From: CAVPHV01 sp963704825
GTDB taxonomy: Bacteria > Actinomycetota > Acidimicrobiia > Spongiisociales > UBA5794
Reading direction: 5' to 3'
Length of the DNA stretch: 64,000 nucleotides
Assembly: GCA_963704825.1 (NCBI GenBank)
Contig: CAVPHV010000018.1
Coordinates: forward strand, 1-64,000
Positions 1-8,333 of this stretch are shown here, one piece after another (position 1 is the stretch's first letter; the number at the start of each line of letters is the position of its first letter). A program made the position numbers and the translations under genes. The notes beneath the pieces are model-generated. The model saw only the letters and a program-made list of their open reading frames with translations, did no database searches and was not told the origin of the DNA.

Positions 1-33
1 GTCAAGCGCGCTGCCAAGCTGCGCCACAGCCCG
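1..33 (-). tRNA. tRNA-Pro-like gene, 5' half only (runs off left edge)
   Basis: Read on the minus strand from 33, the sequence folds as the start of a tRNA: acceptor strand CGGGCTG, T8-G9, a D arm GCGC with loop AGCTTGGCA closed by GCGC, then the first bases of the anticodon stem. A 5' C with this D arm is typical of actinobacterial tRNA-Pro. The anticodon lies outside the window, so the identity is inferred. Confidence 0.65.
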
Positions 34-81
34 TGGAAGGCGATGTTACCTCAGGTTGACGTCGCTGGGGACCCGGTGGAC

Positions 82-252
82 TCACGCCATCCATTGGATC
101 AACTGCACGATCATCTGGATGATCCGGTAGCCCACGTAGAGGGCGACCAGTGCAATCGTCAGCATGAACAGGAACGGCCACTTCTCCTCTTCCGGAGAAG
201 CGTCGGCATCTGTGGTGTCGTCGGGTGCGGCCGACTCGAGGTCGTCGCTCAT
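82..252 (-). CDS. Small single-pass membrane protein (56 aa), unknown function
   Basis: ATG at 252, TGA at 82. The N-terminal half (about residues 1-23) is very acidic (Asp, Glu, Ala, Pro), followed by a Lys-Trp and one hydrophobic helix at about residues 25-53, so the topology is likely N-terminus cytoplasmic. It starts 10 bp after the der stop codon and is probably co-transcribed with der. I do not recognise a family. It sits between der and a tRNA gene. Confidence 0.6.
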   Translation of the reverse strand: MSDDLESAAPDDTTDADASPEEEKWPFLFMLTIALVALYVGYRIIQMIVQLIQWMA

Positions 253-262
253 GCCCGGCAGG

Positions 263-1588
263 CTACTCGGGTACAAACCGGCTGTGGCGGCGACGGGTAT
301 TGAGCAGGATCGGTGTCCCGGTGAAGTCGTACTCGTCGCGCAACCGGTTCTCCAAGAAGCGCAGATAGTCCGGTCCGAGGTCGCCTCCGCGTACGAACAG
401 GACGATCTTGGGCGGCTCCGTTTCGGCCTGTACCGCATAGATGATCCTCGCCCGCTTGCCCTTGCGCACCGGCGGCGGATGAGCATCCTGCCAACGCCGG
501 ATCAGCCGGTTGAGTTCCGGGGTCGGAATCCGCCGGCGCCGGTTCTCCAGCACCAGCCGGATCGCTTTCGGCAGCCGATGCGTCCGGGCGCCGGTCTTGG
601 CCGACATCCGCAGCACCGGCGCCCACGACACGAAGGCAAGACGATCGGCCACACTGTCCTCTGTCAGCGCCCTGGTGTCCTCATCGACCACGTCCCACTT
701 GTTCAGCAACACGATCAACCCCACCCCGGCTTTGGCGATTTCCTCGGCCAGGCGCTGTTCCTGATGTGTCGCCCCTTCGAGCGAGTCGATCACCAACAGC
801 GCAACATCCGTCTGCGCAAGCACCTCGCGGGCGCGCAGCACGGCGTAGAACTCGACGTCGTCCTTGATCTTGGTGCGCCGCTTGATGCCGGCTGTGTCGA
901 TCACCTCGAACGCCTCGCCATCGATTTCGACCACGAGGTTGATCGGGTCACGAGTCGTGCCGGGCACATCCGAAACCAACACCCTGGTCTCTCCCGCCAT
1001 CTTGTTCAGCAGCGTCGATTTCCCCACGTTGGGACGCCCGAAGATCCCGAGACTCGCCAACGTCTCGGTCTCGGGGGCATCTCCGGTGTCCGGTAGCAGC
1101 TCAACCACCCGATCGAGGAAGTCGCCGGTGCCTTGCCCGTGGAGCGCACTGATCCCAATCGGTTCACCAAGTCCCAACGTCCACAGATGGTCGAGATCAT
1201 GCACCTGCTTGGGGCTGTCGACCTTGTTGGCGACGAACACATACGGGACCCCGCTGCGCAACAGCAACCGCGCCACGCCCTGATCGTCGTCGGTCAGTTC
1301 AGTGGTCGCATCGGCGACGAACACCACGAGATCGGCCCCGCTCACGGCGAGTTCCGCCTGGTCACGGATATTGAGGGTGAGCTCTGCGCCCGGATTCAGC
1401 TCCCAGCCGCCGGTGTCGATGAGGAGGAACTCACGGCCTGTCCACTCGGCATTGAACTCGCGCCGGTCTCTCGTCACGCCGGCCTGTTCGTCCACGACCG
1501 CGGCCTTGCGGCGCAGGATGCGGTTGACCAGCGTCGACTTGCCCACGTTGGGGCGACCCAGGACCACGACGACGGGAAGCCGGCTCAT
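263..1588 (-). CDS. der: Ribosome biogenesis GTPase Der (EngA)
   Basis: A 441-aa protein with the diagnostic tandem GTPase domains of Der: two P-loops GRPNVGKST (about residues 11 and 183), two DTxG/DTAG G3 motifs, and NKVD and NKWD G4 motifs, followed by the KH-like C-terminal domain. Der binds GTP and assists late maturation of the 50S subunit. The ATG at 1588 overlaps the stop of the DUF512 gene as ATGA, so the two are probably translationally coupled at the end of the long leftward aroA-cmk region. Length is normal for the family. Confidence 0.97.
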   Translation of the reverse strand: MSRLPVVVVLGRPNVGKSTLVNRILRRKAAVVDEQAGVTRDRREFNAEWTGREFLLIDTGGWELNPGAELTLNIRDQAELAVSGADLVVFVADATTELTDDDQGVARLLLRSGVPYVFVANKVDSPKQVHDLDHLWTLGLGEPIGISALHGQGTGDFLDRVVELLPDTGDAPETETLASLGIFGRPNVGKSTLLNKMAGETRVLVSDVPGTTRDPINLVVEIDGEAFEVIDTAGIKRRTKIKDDVEFYAVLRAREVLAQTDVALLVIDSLEGATHQEQRLAEEIAKAGVGLIVLLNKWDVVDEDTRALTEDSVADRLAFVSWAPVLRMSAKTGARTHRLPKAIRLVLENRRRRIPTPELNRLIRRWQDAHPPPVRKGKRARIIYAVQAETEPPKIVLFVRGGDLGPDYLRFLENRLRDEYDFTGTPILLNTRRRHSRFVPE

Positions 1589-2988
1589 CGGCGGGCCCCC
1601 GAAACCAGCCCGCCTGCGGTGGCGGGCACGGCGCGGATCGGGGTCGCCACATCGGCGGCCACCTCGTCGAGTGACACGTTGTCGAGGAAGACTCCACCCT
1701 GCAGGGCCACATCGGGCAGCAGGTAGCGGCTCGCCGGCCCCGGATCGGCTGCGATGGCGCGGCGCACGTCATCGCCCACCAGCAGACCGGAAACGGCGAC
1801 GTTGCCGCCGAAGAAGTCGTTCTTCACGGCAAGGAGCCGCAGCGGTGATCCCGCCAGGCGCTGCAATCGATCGAGCACAGGGTTGAGCACAGCAGCACCG
1901 TACTCGCCGGTCACGACCACGGTTGCTGCCTCGGCCCCGTCCCCGGCGCCACCACCACCGGCCCCGGCGTCGTCGGCGAGGCGCGGGGCCCGGTAGCCCT
2001 CGGCCGGAGCGGCCGGAACGGTACGCCACTCCCCCGTCACCTCGGGCGCCAGCAGCGGCGTGCCCCGTTCGAGACGGTCGAGTTCGTCGTAGAAGGCCCG
2101 GGCCATCCCGATGCCGTTCTCGTGCTGGGTGTACTCCTCGTACGCCTCGGTGGCCGGGAATGGCATGCCGGCCGTGAGGTACAACTCATCGGAGGCGAAG
2201 AACATCCGCCGCCCGAGGCGTTCCTCGGCGATGAGTTGCCAGAAGTGGATCGTGTCGAGATCGGCCTGAGCCTCAGCCCTGGTGTGGACCCGCAGCGAAT
2301 TCTCCTGGTTGAACCGTGACAGACCAAGCGGGACGACGCCCACCGAGGCCAGCTTCGGGTAGCGCACCAGAATCTCGGCGCAGGTCTGGGCCAGGACCTC
2401 TCGATCGTTGATCGTCGGGCACAGCACGATCTGGCCGTGCACGGTGATGTCGTGTTCCAGCAGCGCCCGCAGCCAGCGCAGGCTGGTGGCACCGCGGAGG
2501 TTGCGCAGCATCCCACTACGCACGTCGGGGTCTGTGGCGTGAATCGACACATACAGCGGTCCGAGGCGCTCCTCGACCACTCGGGCCAGGTCCAGCTCGG
2601 TGAACCGGGTCAGCGTGGTGAAGTTGCCGTAGAGGAAGGAGAGGCGGTAATCGTCGTCCTTGAGGTAGAGAGACTTGCGCATCCCCGGCGGCAGTTGATA
2701 GATGAAGCAGAACTCGCAGTGGTTGTCGCAGGTTTGGACCCGGTCGAAGATCGACGAATTCAGCCGCAGACCCAGTGGTGCACCCGGTTCCTTGATGATG
2801 TCGAGGCCGATGTCGAGACCGTCCCGGCGCACGACGAGACCGACCTCGGGTTCGTCGACGAGTTGCTGGTACTCGATCACATCAGAGGGCAAGACTCCGT
2901 TGACCGCCACCAATTCGTCGCCGACCACGAGGCCTGCGGCCGCGGCAGCACTGCCGGGCACCACTTCGAGGATCGTCGGATACGACAT
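1585..2988 (-). CDS. DUF512 family protein with PDZ-like and radical-SAM-like Fe-S domains
   Basis: Start ATG at 2988; the frame stays open further upstream, but that stretch is antisense to ispH. Of the 467 residues, the first 65 or so form a PDZ-like domain (SAAAAAGL and GDELVAVNG). A CxxxCxxC cluster (CDNHCEFC) near residue 105 resembles the radical-SAM iron-sulfur motif, and the C-terminus is the DUF512 domain. This three-part arrangement is known from many actinobacteria and clostridia, often beside der, as here. The function is not established; a metal-dependent or SAM-dependent role is inferred from the cluster. It is divergent from ispH across a 60-bp gap. Confidence 0.9.
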   Translation of the reverse strand: MSYPTILEVVPGSAAAAAGLVVGDELVAVNGVLPSDVIEYQQLVDEPEVGLVVRRDGLDIGLDIIKEPGAPLGLRLNSSIFDRVQTCDNHCEFCFIYQLPPGMRKSLYLKDDDYRLSFLYGNFTTLTRFTELDLARVVEERLGPLYVSIHATDPDVRSGMLRNLRGATSLRWLRALLEHDITVHGQIVLCPTINDREVLAQTCAEILVRYPKLASVGVVPLGLSRFNQENSLRVHTRAEAQADLDTIHFWQLIAEERLGRRMFFASDELYLTAGMPFPATEAYEEYTQHENGIGMARAFYDELDRLERGTPLLAPEVTGEWRTVPAAPAEGYRAPRLADDAGAGGGGAGDGAEAATVVVTGEYGAAVLNPVLDRLQRLAGSPLRLLAVKNDFFGGNVAVSGLLVGDDVRRAIAADPGPASRYLLPDVALQGGVFLDNVSLDEVAADVATPIRAVPATAGGLVSGARR

Positions 2989-3048
2989 GGGAACGCCGCA
3001 AGTGTAGGTGCGCCCCGGCAACAGCGGACGCCCTCCTATTCTGATGCC

Positions 3049-4095
3049 ATGGTACGCAAGGTCCTCCTCGCTGAGCCGCGCGGTTTCTGCGCCGGTGTCG
3101 AGATGGCGATCAAGGCGCTCACCTGGATGGTGCGCATCTTCGAACCGCCCGTGTATTGCTATCACGAGATCGTCCACAACGCCGCCGTGGTGACTGCGTT
3201 CGAACGAGCAGGGGTCGTGTTCGTCAACGATGTGTCCGAGGTTCCGCCCGGCGCCCCGGTGATGTTGTCGGCGCATGGGTCGGCGCCCGACGTCGTGACG
3301 ATGGCCGAAGAGCGGGCCGCGGTCATGGTCGACGCGGTGTGTCCCCTCGTCACCAAGGTCCACCACGAGGTGCGCCGCATGGCTTCCAAGGGCTACGACA
3401 TCATCTACGTCGGTCACGAGGGCCACGACGAGGCCATCGGCGCCATCGCCGAGGCACCGGCCGCGGTCACGCTGATCGACCCCTCATGGGGGCTGGAGAG
3501 CTTCACCCCGGCAGATCCGGACAAGGTGGCGCTGCTCGCCCAGACCACGCTCGGCATGTACGAGTGGGAGGGTGTCCTCGAGGATGCGGCGACGGCGTAT
3601 CCCGAGCTGCAGACCGCCCGCAAGAGCGACCTTTGCTACGCCACCACCAACCGCCAGACCGCAGTACAGCGCTTGGCGGCAGAGGCGACGCTGATCCTCG
3701 TCGTCGGGTCTGAGAACTCATCGAACACCCAGGCGCTGGTTCGGGTCGCCCGCAAGGCCGGGGTCGACGCTCATCGCGTGGATGGACCCGACGCGATCCG
3801 GCCAGAGTGGCTCGAAGGCCATGACATCGTCGGCGTTACCGCCGGCGCCTCCGCTCCCGACCAGCGGGTCCAGGCGGTGATCAACGCGGTGGCCCCCACC
3901 GACGGGATCGACCTGGTGCGGGTCACCGACGAGGACGAGTACTTTCCGCTGCCGCCGTCGCTGCGCAAGTTCGTCCTCACCCTCCAGGCCCTGGTCGAGG
4001 GCGCCGCCGCCTCCCCAACGCCCGGCCGACCCGGCCCCATAGAGCACGATCGCGACTGGGGCGCCACCGAAGCCCTCGAACTCCTCGAGGTGTAG
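3049..4095 (+). CDS. ispH: 4-hydroxy-3-methylbut-2-enyl diphosphate reductase
   Basis: Last enzyme of the MEP isoprenoid pathway: reduces HMBPP to IPP and DMAPP using a [4Fe-4S] cluster. The three cluster cysteines are visible at C14 (RGFCAGV), C98 (VCPLVTK) and C196 (DLCYATT), with the conserved HGS and GSENSSN substrate-binding segments. The ATG at 3049 begins MVRKVLLAEPRGFCAG, the usual N-terminus; the longer open frame upstream is antisense to the DUF512 gene. It is convergent with cmk, and a long hairpin fills the gap between them. Length (348 aa) is slightly above the family mean, with a short Pro-rich C-terminal tail. Confidence 0.97.
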   Translation: MVRKVLLAEPRGFCAGVEMAIKALTWMVRIFEPPVYCYHEIVHNAAVVTAFERAGVVFVNDVSEVPPGAPVMLSAHGSAPDVVTMAEERAAVMVDAVCPLVTKVHHEVRRMASKGYDIIYVGHEGHDEAIGAIAEAPAAVTLIDPSWGLESFTPADPDKVALLAQTTLGMYEWEGVLEDAATAYPELQTARKSDLCYATTNRQTAVQRLAAEATLILVVGSENSSNTQALVRVARKAGVDAHRVDGPDAIRPEWLEGHDIVGVTAGASAPDQRVQAVINAVAPTDGIDLVRVTDEDEYFPLPPSLRKFVLTLQALVEGAAASPTPGRPGPIEHDRDWGATEALELLEV

Positions 4096-4096
4096 A

Positions 4097-4148
4097 GGGT
4101 TTTGGCGGACGTGAGCGCAGCATGGTGCGCTCACGTCCGCCAAAACCC
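4097..4148. terminator. Perfect 23-bp inverted repeat between convergent ispH and cmk
   Basis: The arms at 4097-4119 and 4126-4148 are exact reverse complements with a 6-nt loop (GCATGG). One arm ends in AAAACCC and the other starts GGGTTTT, so the hairpin carries a T-rich or A-rich foot in either direction. It fills almost the whole gap between the ispH stop (4095) and cmk stop (4151). A bidirectional transcription terminator is the simplest reading; a dispersed palindromic element is the alternative. Confidence 0.75.
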
Positions 4149-4150
4149 GG

Positions 4151-4822
4151 TCAGAGCGGACCTTGGACTTGGTGCCTCTTCGCCTCGGCGACGAGATCGA
4201 GGATCACGGCGATTACGCCTGCTGCGTCGAGGTCTGAAGTGTCGACAATCGTGGCGTCGTGGGCGGGCTGGAGCGGCGATGCCGCACGGGTCGAGTCGTA
4301 GTGGTCGCGCTGCTCCAGTTCCGCCGCAATCACTGCTACGTCTTTGCCGGCTGCCTCGGCGTCGCCGGAACGGCGGGCGGCCCGCACCTCGGGACGGGCC
4401 GTCAGGAATACCTTGACCAGCGCTTCGGGAAACACCACGGTCCCGATGTCGCGGCCCTCCACGACGGCAGACCCGCCGCGGGAAGCCACCCAGTCGCGTT
4501 GCATCTCGACGACCAGTCCCCGCACTTCGGGATAGGCCGACACCATGCTCACCGCCGCAGTCACCTCCGGGCTGCGCACCGCGTCGGGCACGGGGTAACC
4601 GTCGAGGTGGATGGCGCCGTCGATGTACTCGATTGCGCAGTGCCGCGTCACCTCCAGAACTGCATCGGCATCCTCGGGGTCGACTCCCGCCTGGAGCACC
4701 GCGAAGGTGGCGGCCCGGTAGGTGGAACCGGTGTCGAGATACTCGTAGCCGAGGGCGGCGGCCACGCCGCGGGTGACGGTTGACTTCCCCACACCGCCCG
4801 GCCCGTCTATTGCGATGACCAT
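4151..4822 (-). CDS. cmk: Cytidylate kinase
   Basis: Phosphorylates CMP/dCMP with ATP in pyrimidine salvage. The ATG at 4822 gives MVIAIDGPGGVGKST with the P-loop at residues 7-15, as in other Cmk proteins, followed by the LDTGSTYRA substrate segment and the VEGRDIGTVVFP motif near the middle. The 223-aa length is typical. A longer in-frame start at 4855 would add 11 residues upstream of the P-loop and is less likely. The start lies 16 bp inside the end of aroA, indicating translational coupling in the aroA-cmk pair. Confidence 0.95.
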   Translation of the reverse strand: MVIAIDGPGGVGKSTVTRGVAAALGYEYLDTGSTYRAATFAVLQAGVDPEDADAVLEVTRHCAIEYIDGAIHLDGYPVPDAVRSPEVTAAVSMVSAYPEVRGLVVEMQRDWVASRGGSAVVEGRDIGTVVFPEALVKVFLTARPEVRAARRSGDAEAAGKDVAVIAAELEQRDHYDSTRAASPLQPAHDATIVDTSDLDAAGVIAVILDLVAEAKRHQVQGPL

Positions 4823-6087
4823 GTCGCCTCCAGCTCCTCGTAGAACCCCGGCCACGACACGGCAACTACCCCGGCGTCCTCGATCGTGATCGGCCCGGTG
4901 GCGCCCGTGGCCGCCACCGCAGCCGCCATGGCGATACGATGGTCACCGGCCGTTGCCACTGTGCCCGGCTCCAGCCATCCGGTACCGACCACGGCAAACC
5001 CGTCATCGGTCGGCTCGGCGCCGCCGCCGAGGGCACGAACCATGTTGACCGTGCTCTCGATTCGATTGCTCTCCTTCGCCCGCAACTCCTGCGCGTCTCG
5101 CACCACGGTGATGCCTTCACCGAGGGCGCCAAGCACCGCCACCAGCGGCAACTCGTCGAGGGCGGCAACGGCCAAGGGGCCCGAGACCTCAGCGGCGAAC
5201 AGCCCGTGGCCGCGGACTGTGACCGTACCGACGGCGTCGCCCAGGATGGAACCTGTCACGTCGGCTTCGATGGCGGCTCCGAACATTTCGAGGATCTGGA
5301 GGAACCCGATCCGCCCGGGATTGAGCACGATGCCGGGCGTGGTTACTTCGCTGCCACGCGAGATGGCAGCGGCGGCCCACAGGTACGCAGCAGACGACGG
5401 GTCGCCGGGAATCTGATAGTCGGTCGGCGGGACCGGCCCGGGATCGATCCGGAACGCCGTGCCCTCCAGTCGGGTGCCCAGCCCCAAGGTTTCCAGCCAT
5501 CGCTCGGTGTGGTCGCGATACCCGGGCGGGCTTTCAATCGTTGACGGCCCGGACGCCTGGAGCGCGGCGAGGGCGAAGGCGGTTCTCACCTGCGCCGAGG
5601 CCAGATCGAGCGCAACATCGGCACCGACCAGCGGGGAGGGCGCGGTCACCACGACCGGAGCGGTATCTCCGTCGCTGAGGTCCACCGAGGCGCCGAGCGC
5701 CGTCAGCGGGGCGACAAGACGTCGCATCGGGCGAGCCCGCAGAGATTCGTCACCCGTCAGCGTGGAGGTGAAGGGCCGCCCCGCCAGGGCGCCGGCCATC
5801 AGGCGAAGCGTCGTGCCCGAGTTGCCGCATTCCAGCGGCCCTTCCGGCTCGGTCCACGCCTCGACTCCCGGCGACGTCACGGCCTCGCCGTCAACCCTGA
5901 CGCCAAGCGCGCCGAGCACCTCACGGGTGGCGGCAACGTCTGCACCCGGACCAACACCGCTCACCCGGCCTTCCCCATTGGCCATGGCGGACAGGATCAG
6001 CGCACGGTGCGACAGCGACTTGTCGCCGGGCACCCTCGCTTCGGCGTGGAACCCGCCGCGTGGTGGATTGATCGTCAGGTCGGTCAC
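4807..6087 (-). CDS. aroA: 3-phosphoshikimate 1-carboxyvinyltransferase (EPSP synthase)
   Basis: Sixth step of the shikimate pathway: transfers the enolpyruvyl group of PEP to shikimate-3-phosphate. Signature segments VPGDKSLSHRAL (about residue 20), NSGTTLRLMAG (about residue 88) and the late LRAKESNRI are all present. The GTG at 6087 overlaps the rluB stop as GTGA; an upstream frame exists but lies within rluB. At 426 aa it is normal length. The rluB-aroA-cmk order recurs in actinobacteria. Confidence 0.95.
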   Translation of the reverse strand: MTDLTINPPRGGFHAEARVPGDKSLSHRALILSAMANGEGRVSGVGPGADVAATREVLGALGVRVDGEAVTSPGVEAWTEPEGPLECGNSGTTLRLMAGALAGRPFTSTLTGDESLRARPMRRLVAPLTALGASVDLSDGDTAPVVVTAPSPLVGADVALDLASAQVRTAFALAALQASGPSTIESPPGYRDHTERWLETLGLGTRLEGTAFRIDPGPVPPTDYQIPGDPSSAAYLWAAAAISRGSEVTTPGIVLNPGRIGFLQILEMFGAAIEADVTGSILGDAVGTVTVRGHGLFAAEVSGPLAVAALDELPLVAVLGALGEGITVVRDAQELRAKESNRIESTVNMVRALGGGAEPTDDGFAVVGTGWLEPGTVATAGDHRIAMAAAVAATGATGPITIEDAGVVAVSWPGFYEELEATWSSQ

Positions 6088-6836
6088 GGGTTCCCCTCTT
6101 CGACGGTCGGCGCATCTTCCCATATGCCACCGGCGGCTTCATAGAGCGAGCGCACTTCCTCGATGGTGAGCGGACGCCACGTCCCGGGCCGTAGCTGCGC
6201 GTCGCGCAACGGCCCGATTGCCGTCCTCACCAGACGCTCGACCGGGTGTCCCACCGCGGCGCACATCCGGCGCACCTCACGCTTGCGCCCCTCCCCCATG
6301 ACAACCTCGACCAACGCCTGATCACCGTGGCGGTCGAGGACCTTGGCCCGCACCGCCCGGGCCGGACCGTCGGCCAGGTCGACACCTTCGGTCAGGCGGC
6401 GCAACGCCGCAGCGGTCGGCAGCCCCGAGACAAGCACCTTGTACGTCTTCTCAACTCCAAAGCGGGGATGGGTGAGTCGGTTGGTCAACTCACCGTCGTT
6501 CGTCAAGATCAGTAAACCCTCGGAAGCCTCGTCGAGTCGGCCGACGGGAAACACTCTCGGCTCGGGCGGCACCAAACCGGTGACGACGGGGCGGCCCTGG
6601 GGGTCAGCCGCCGAGCTGATGATGCCGGGTGGCTTATAGACGAGGTAGTGGACCAGCCCGGGCTTGACCGGCAACGGAATGCCATCGATCTCCACCGAAT
6701 CGGTCTCGGGATCGACCTTCTGCCCAACGCCGGCAACCGCGCCGTTCACGGTCACCCGGCCGGATGTGATCAGAATCTCCGCCTTGCGCCGGGACGCATA
6801 TCCCGAGCGGGCGATCAGCTTGTGGAGCCGCTCGAT
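6084..6836 (-). CDS. rluB: 23S rRNA pseudouridine synthase, RluB/RsuA family (unusual start)
   Basis: The catalytic motif GRLDEASEGLLILTNDG and the EGRKREVRRM segment identify an RsuA/RluB-type pseudouridine synthase. The first ATG/GTG/TTG in frame is GTG 6755, which would remove most of the S4 RNA-binding domain. In-frame codons upstream encode a good S4 start (ERLHKLIARSGYASRRKAEIL), back to tandem ATC codons at 6839 and 6836 next to GGAGGG, with a stop further upstream. I place the start at ATC 6836; CTG at 6818 is the alternative. The N-terminus overlaps the end of scpB. The family call is firm, the start is not. Confidence 0.85.
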   Translation of the reverse strand: MERLHKLIARSGYASRRKAEILITSGRVTVNGAVAGVGQKVDPETDSVEIDGIPLPVKPGLVHYLVYKPPGIISSAADPQGRPVVTGLVPPEPRVFPVGRLDEASEGLLILTNDGELTNRLTHPRFGVEKTYKVLVSGLPTAAALRRLTEGVDLADGPARAVRAKVLDRHGDQALVEVVMGEGRKREVRRMCAAVGHPVERLVRTAIGPLRDAQLRPGTWRPLTIEEVRSLYEAAGGIWEDAPTVEEGNP

Positions 6837-7405
6837 GATCCCTCCGGTCGGAACGGCTCCTCGAGCACCTCAACGATGCTGGCCGGAGGCACGTGGTCGG
6901 CAAGGGGCGGCAACTCGTCGAGCGAGTTGATGCCGAGCTTCTCCATCATCAGATCCGTCGTGCCGAACAGCACCGCTTGGCCCGGTCCCCCGGCCCGACC
7001 CACCTCGACAACGAGCCCGCGACGCATCAGGGTGCGCAACGCATGGTCGGAGTCGACACCGCGAATCTCGGCGACCTGGCCCCGAGATACCGGCTGCTTG
7101 TAGGCGACGACCGCAAGTGTCTCCAGCGCAGCCGACGACAGGCGCGTGGCCCGCTCGGTGGCGGCGAACCGCTCGAGGTAGGGCTGCGCATCGGGGTGGG
7201 TATAGAGGCGCCACCCCCCGCCCACCTCGCGCAGCACGAGCCCGCGGCCGGTGTCACGGAGGCGAGCCTGGAGCGCCTGCAGTTCGGTGTCGACATCCTC
7301 GAGCGACACTTCGAGAACTTCGGCAAACTCGTTCGTGGTGATCGGCTCTTCGGCCACGAAGAGGATCGATTCGATCAACGCCTCCGGCTCCATCAGGCGC
7401 TCCAT
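6815..7405 (-). CDS. scpB: Segregation and condensation protein B
   Basis: Winged-helix subunit of the SMC-ScpAB condensin. The N-terminal LIESILFVAEEPIT and central LSSAALETLAVVAYKQPVSRGQVAEIRGVDS segments are the family hallmarks, and the 196-aa length is normal. The ATG at 7405 overlaps the last codons of scpA; a second ATG at 7393 would also fit. The C-terminal tail (SSSGSTS) overlaps the start of rluB. It acts with the adjacent ScpA and a chromosomal SMC outside this window in nucleoid segregation. Confidence 0.95.
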   Translation of the reverse strand: MERLMEPEALIESILFVAEEPITTNEFAEVLEVSLEDVDTELQALQARLRDTGRGLVLREVGGGWRLYTHPDAQPYLERFAATERATRLSSAALETLAVVAYKQPVSRGQVAEIRGVDSDHALRTLMRRGLVVEVGRAGGPGQAVLFGTTDLMMEKLGINSLDELPPLADHVPPASIVEVLEEPFRPEGSSSGSTS

Positions 7406-8211
7406 TCGCTCTTCGGTAGCAGGGCGTCCATTCCGTGCGCGGTGTCACCCTCCGGGGTGCGCACGACGAGGATCGGGGCCTCCTGGTCCTCCTGGCTCAC
7501 CTGGACCACGCCCCAACGAGCCAGCTCGAGCAAGGCAAGGAAGTAGGCCACGACCTCCAGGGCGCGATCGCAGTGGGCAACCAGCGCCTCGAAGTCGGCT
7601 TCGATCTGCGCTTCCATCTTGGACTGGAGGTCGGCGATGGCGGCGTCGACCGACGGCAGGTCGAGTTCGAGATGATCGAGGTCGGGTTCCGCACCGACAG
7701 CGGCGAAGGCCCGCTCGGCGATGACGGCAAAGGCGGCCGGGCTGAGCTCGATCCGCACTTCCGGGGCACGCGGGGTGATACCGGGATCGAGCCCCGCCAC
7801 CCGCGGGACATAACGATCCCCCGAAGCGAACCGGTGGGCAAAGACAGCGGCAACATCTTTGTAGGTGAGGCAAGCGAGCAGCCTTGCCAGTAAGCGGTCG
7901 CGTTCCTCGGTGAGCGCCAACTCCTCGTCGAGATCGACGGCGCGGTCGTCCGGTAACAAGTGCCTCGCCTTCAACTGGATGAGCGTGGTGGCAATGAGGA
8001 GGAACTCACTCGTCACCTCGAGGTCCATCTCTCGCATCACCTCGAGGTAGGCGATGTACTCGGCCACGATGTCGACCAGGCTCAACTCGGTGATCTCGAG
8101 TTGGTGGCTCGTGATCAACTGGAGAAGCAGATCAAACGGGCCTTCGAAGACCCTGGTCTTGACTTCGTAGCTCATGGCAGCGGTTGTTTCCTGAATCGGG
8201 CGAACAGCCAT
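7393..8211 (-). CDS. scpA: Segregation and condensation protein A (kleisin)
   Basis: The N-terminal VFEGPFDLLLQLITSHQLEITELSLVDI region is the SMC-head-binding kleisin motif, and the C-terminal part ends with a winged-helix-like segment. ATG 8211 is chosen because GAGGGG lies 7 nt upstream; the alternative ATG at 8175 (MSYEVKTRVF) matches the usual family start but has a weaker ribosome site. Length is 272 aa. Followed by overlapping scpB, as in most bacteria. Confidence 0.95.
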   Translation of the reverse strand: MAVRPIQETTAAMSYEVKTRVFEGPFDLLLQLITSHQLEITELSLVDIVAEYIAYLEVMREMDLEVTSEFLLIATTLIQLKARHLLPDDRAVDLDEELALTEERDRLLARLLACLTYKDVAAVFAHRFASGDRYVPRVAGLDPGITPRAPEVRIELSPAAFAVIAERAFAAVGAEPDLDHLELDLPSVDAAIADLQSKMEAQIEADFEALVAHCDRALEVVAYFLALLELARWGVVQVSQEDQEAPILVVRTPEGDTAHGMDALLPKSEWSA

Positions 8212-8264
8212 GGTATTACCCCTCGCGACTGATGCCCGGCTTTCCGGCTCACCATCCCGTCGGT

Positions 8265-8333
8265 GAGGTCGCCCTCACACTCAGGTGAACGGTCGCGCCC
8301 ACACTCAGGTGAGGTCGCGCCCACACTCAGGTG
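8265..8333. repeat. Three imperfect tandem copies of a 22-bp unit
   Basis: Copies at 8265-8286, 8290-8311 and 8312-8333 share AGGTCGCGCCCACACTCAGG with one or two changes; a 3-bp insertion separates copies 1 and 2. The array lies downstream of the HD-domain gene, whose stop codon falls inside the third copy. Function unknown; replication slippage is a sufficient explanation. Confidence 0.75.

Noticed and set aside
164..1096. Long plus-strand open frame opposite der
   Set aside because: High-GC shadow of der with no family resemblance and His/Arg/Pro-rich composition typical of antisense frames.
2437..3048. Upstream extension of the ispH frame
   Set aside because: Antisense to the DUF512 gene; IspH homology begins at ATG 3049.
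8265..8333. Possible CRISPR-like array
   Set aside because: The copies are contiguous with no unique spacers, so it is a plain tandem repeat; no cas genes are present.
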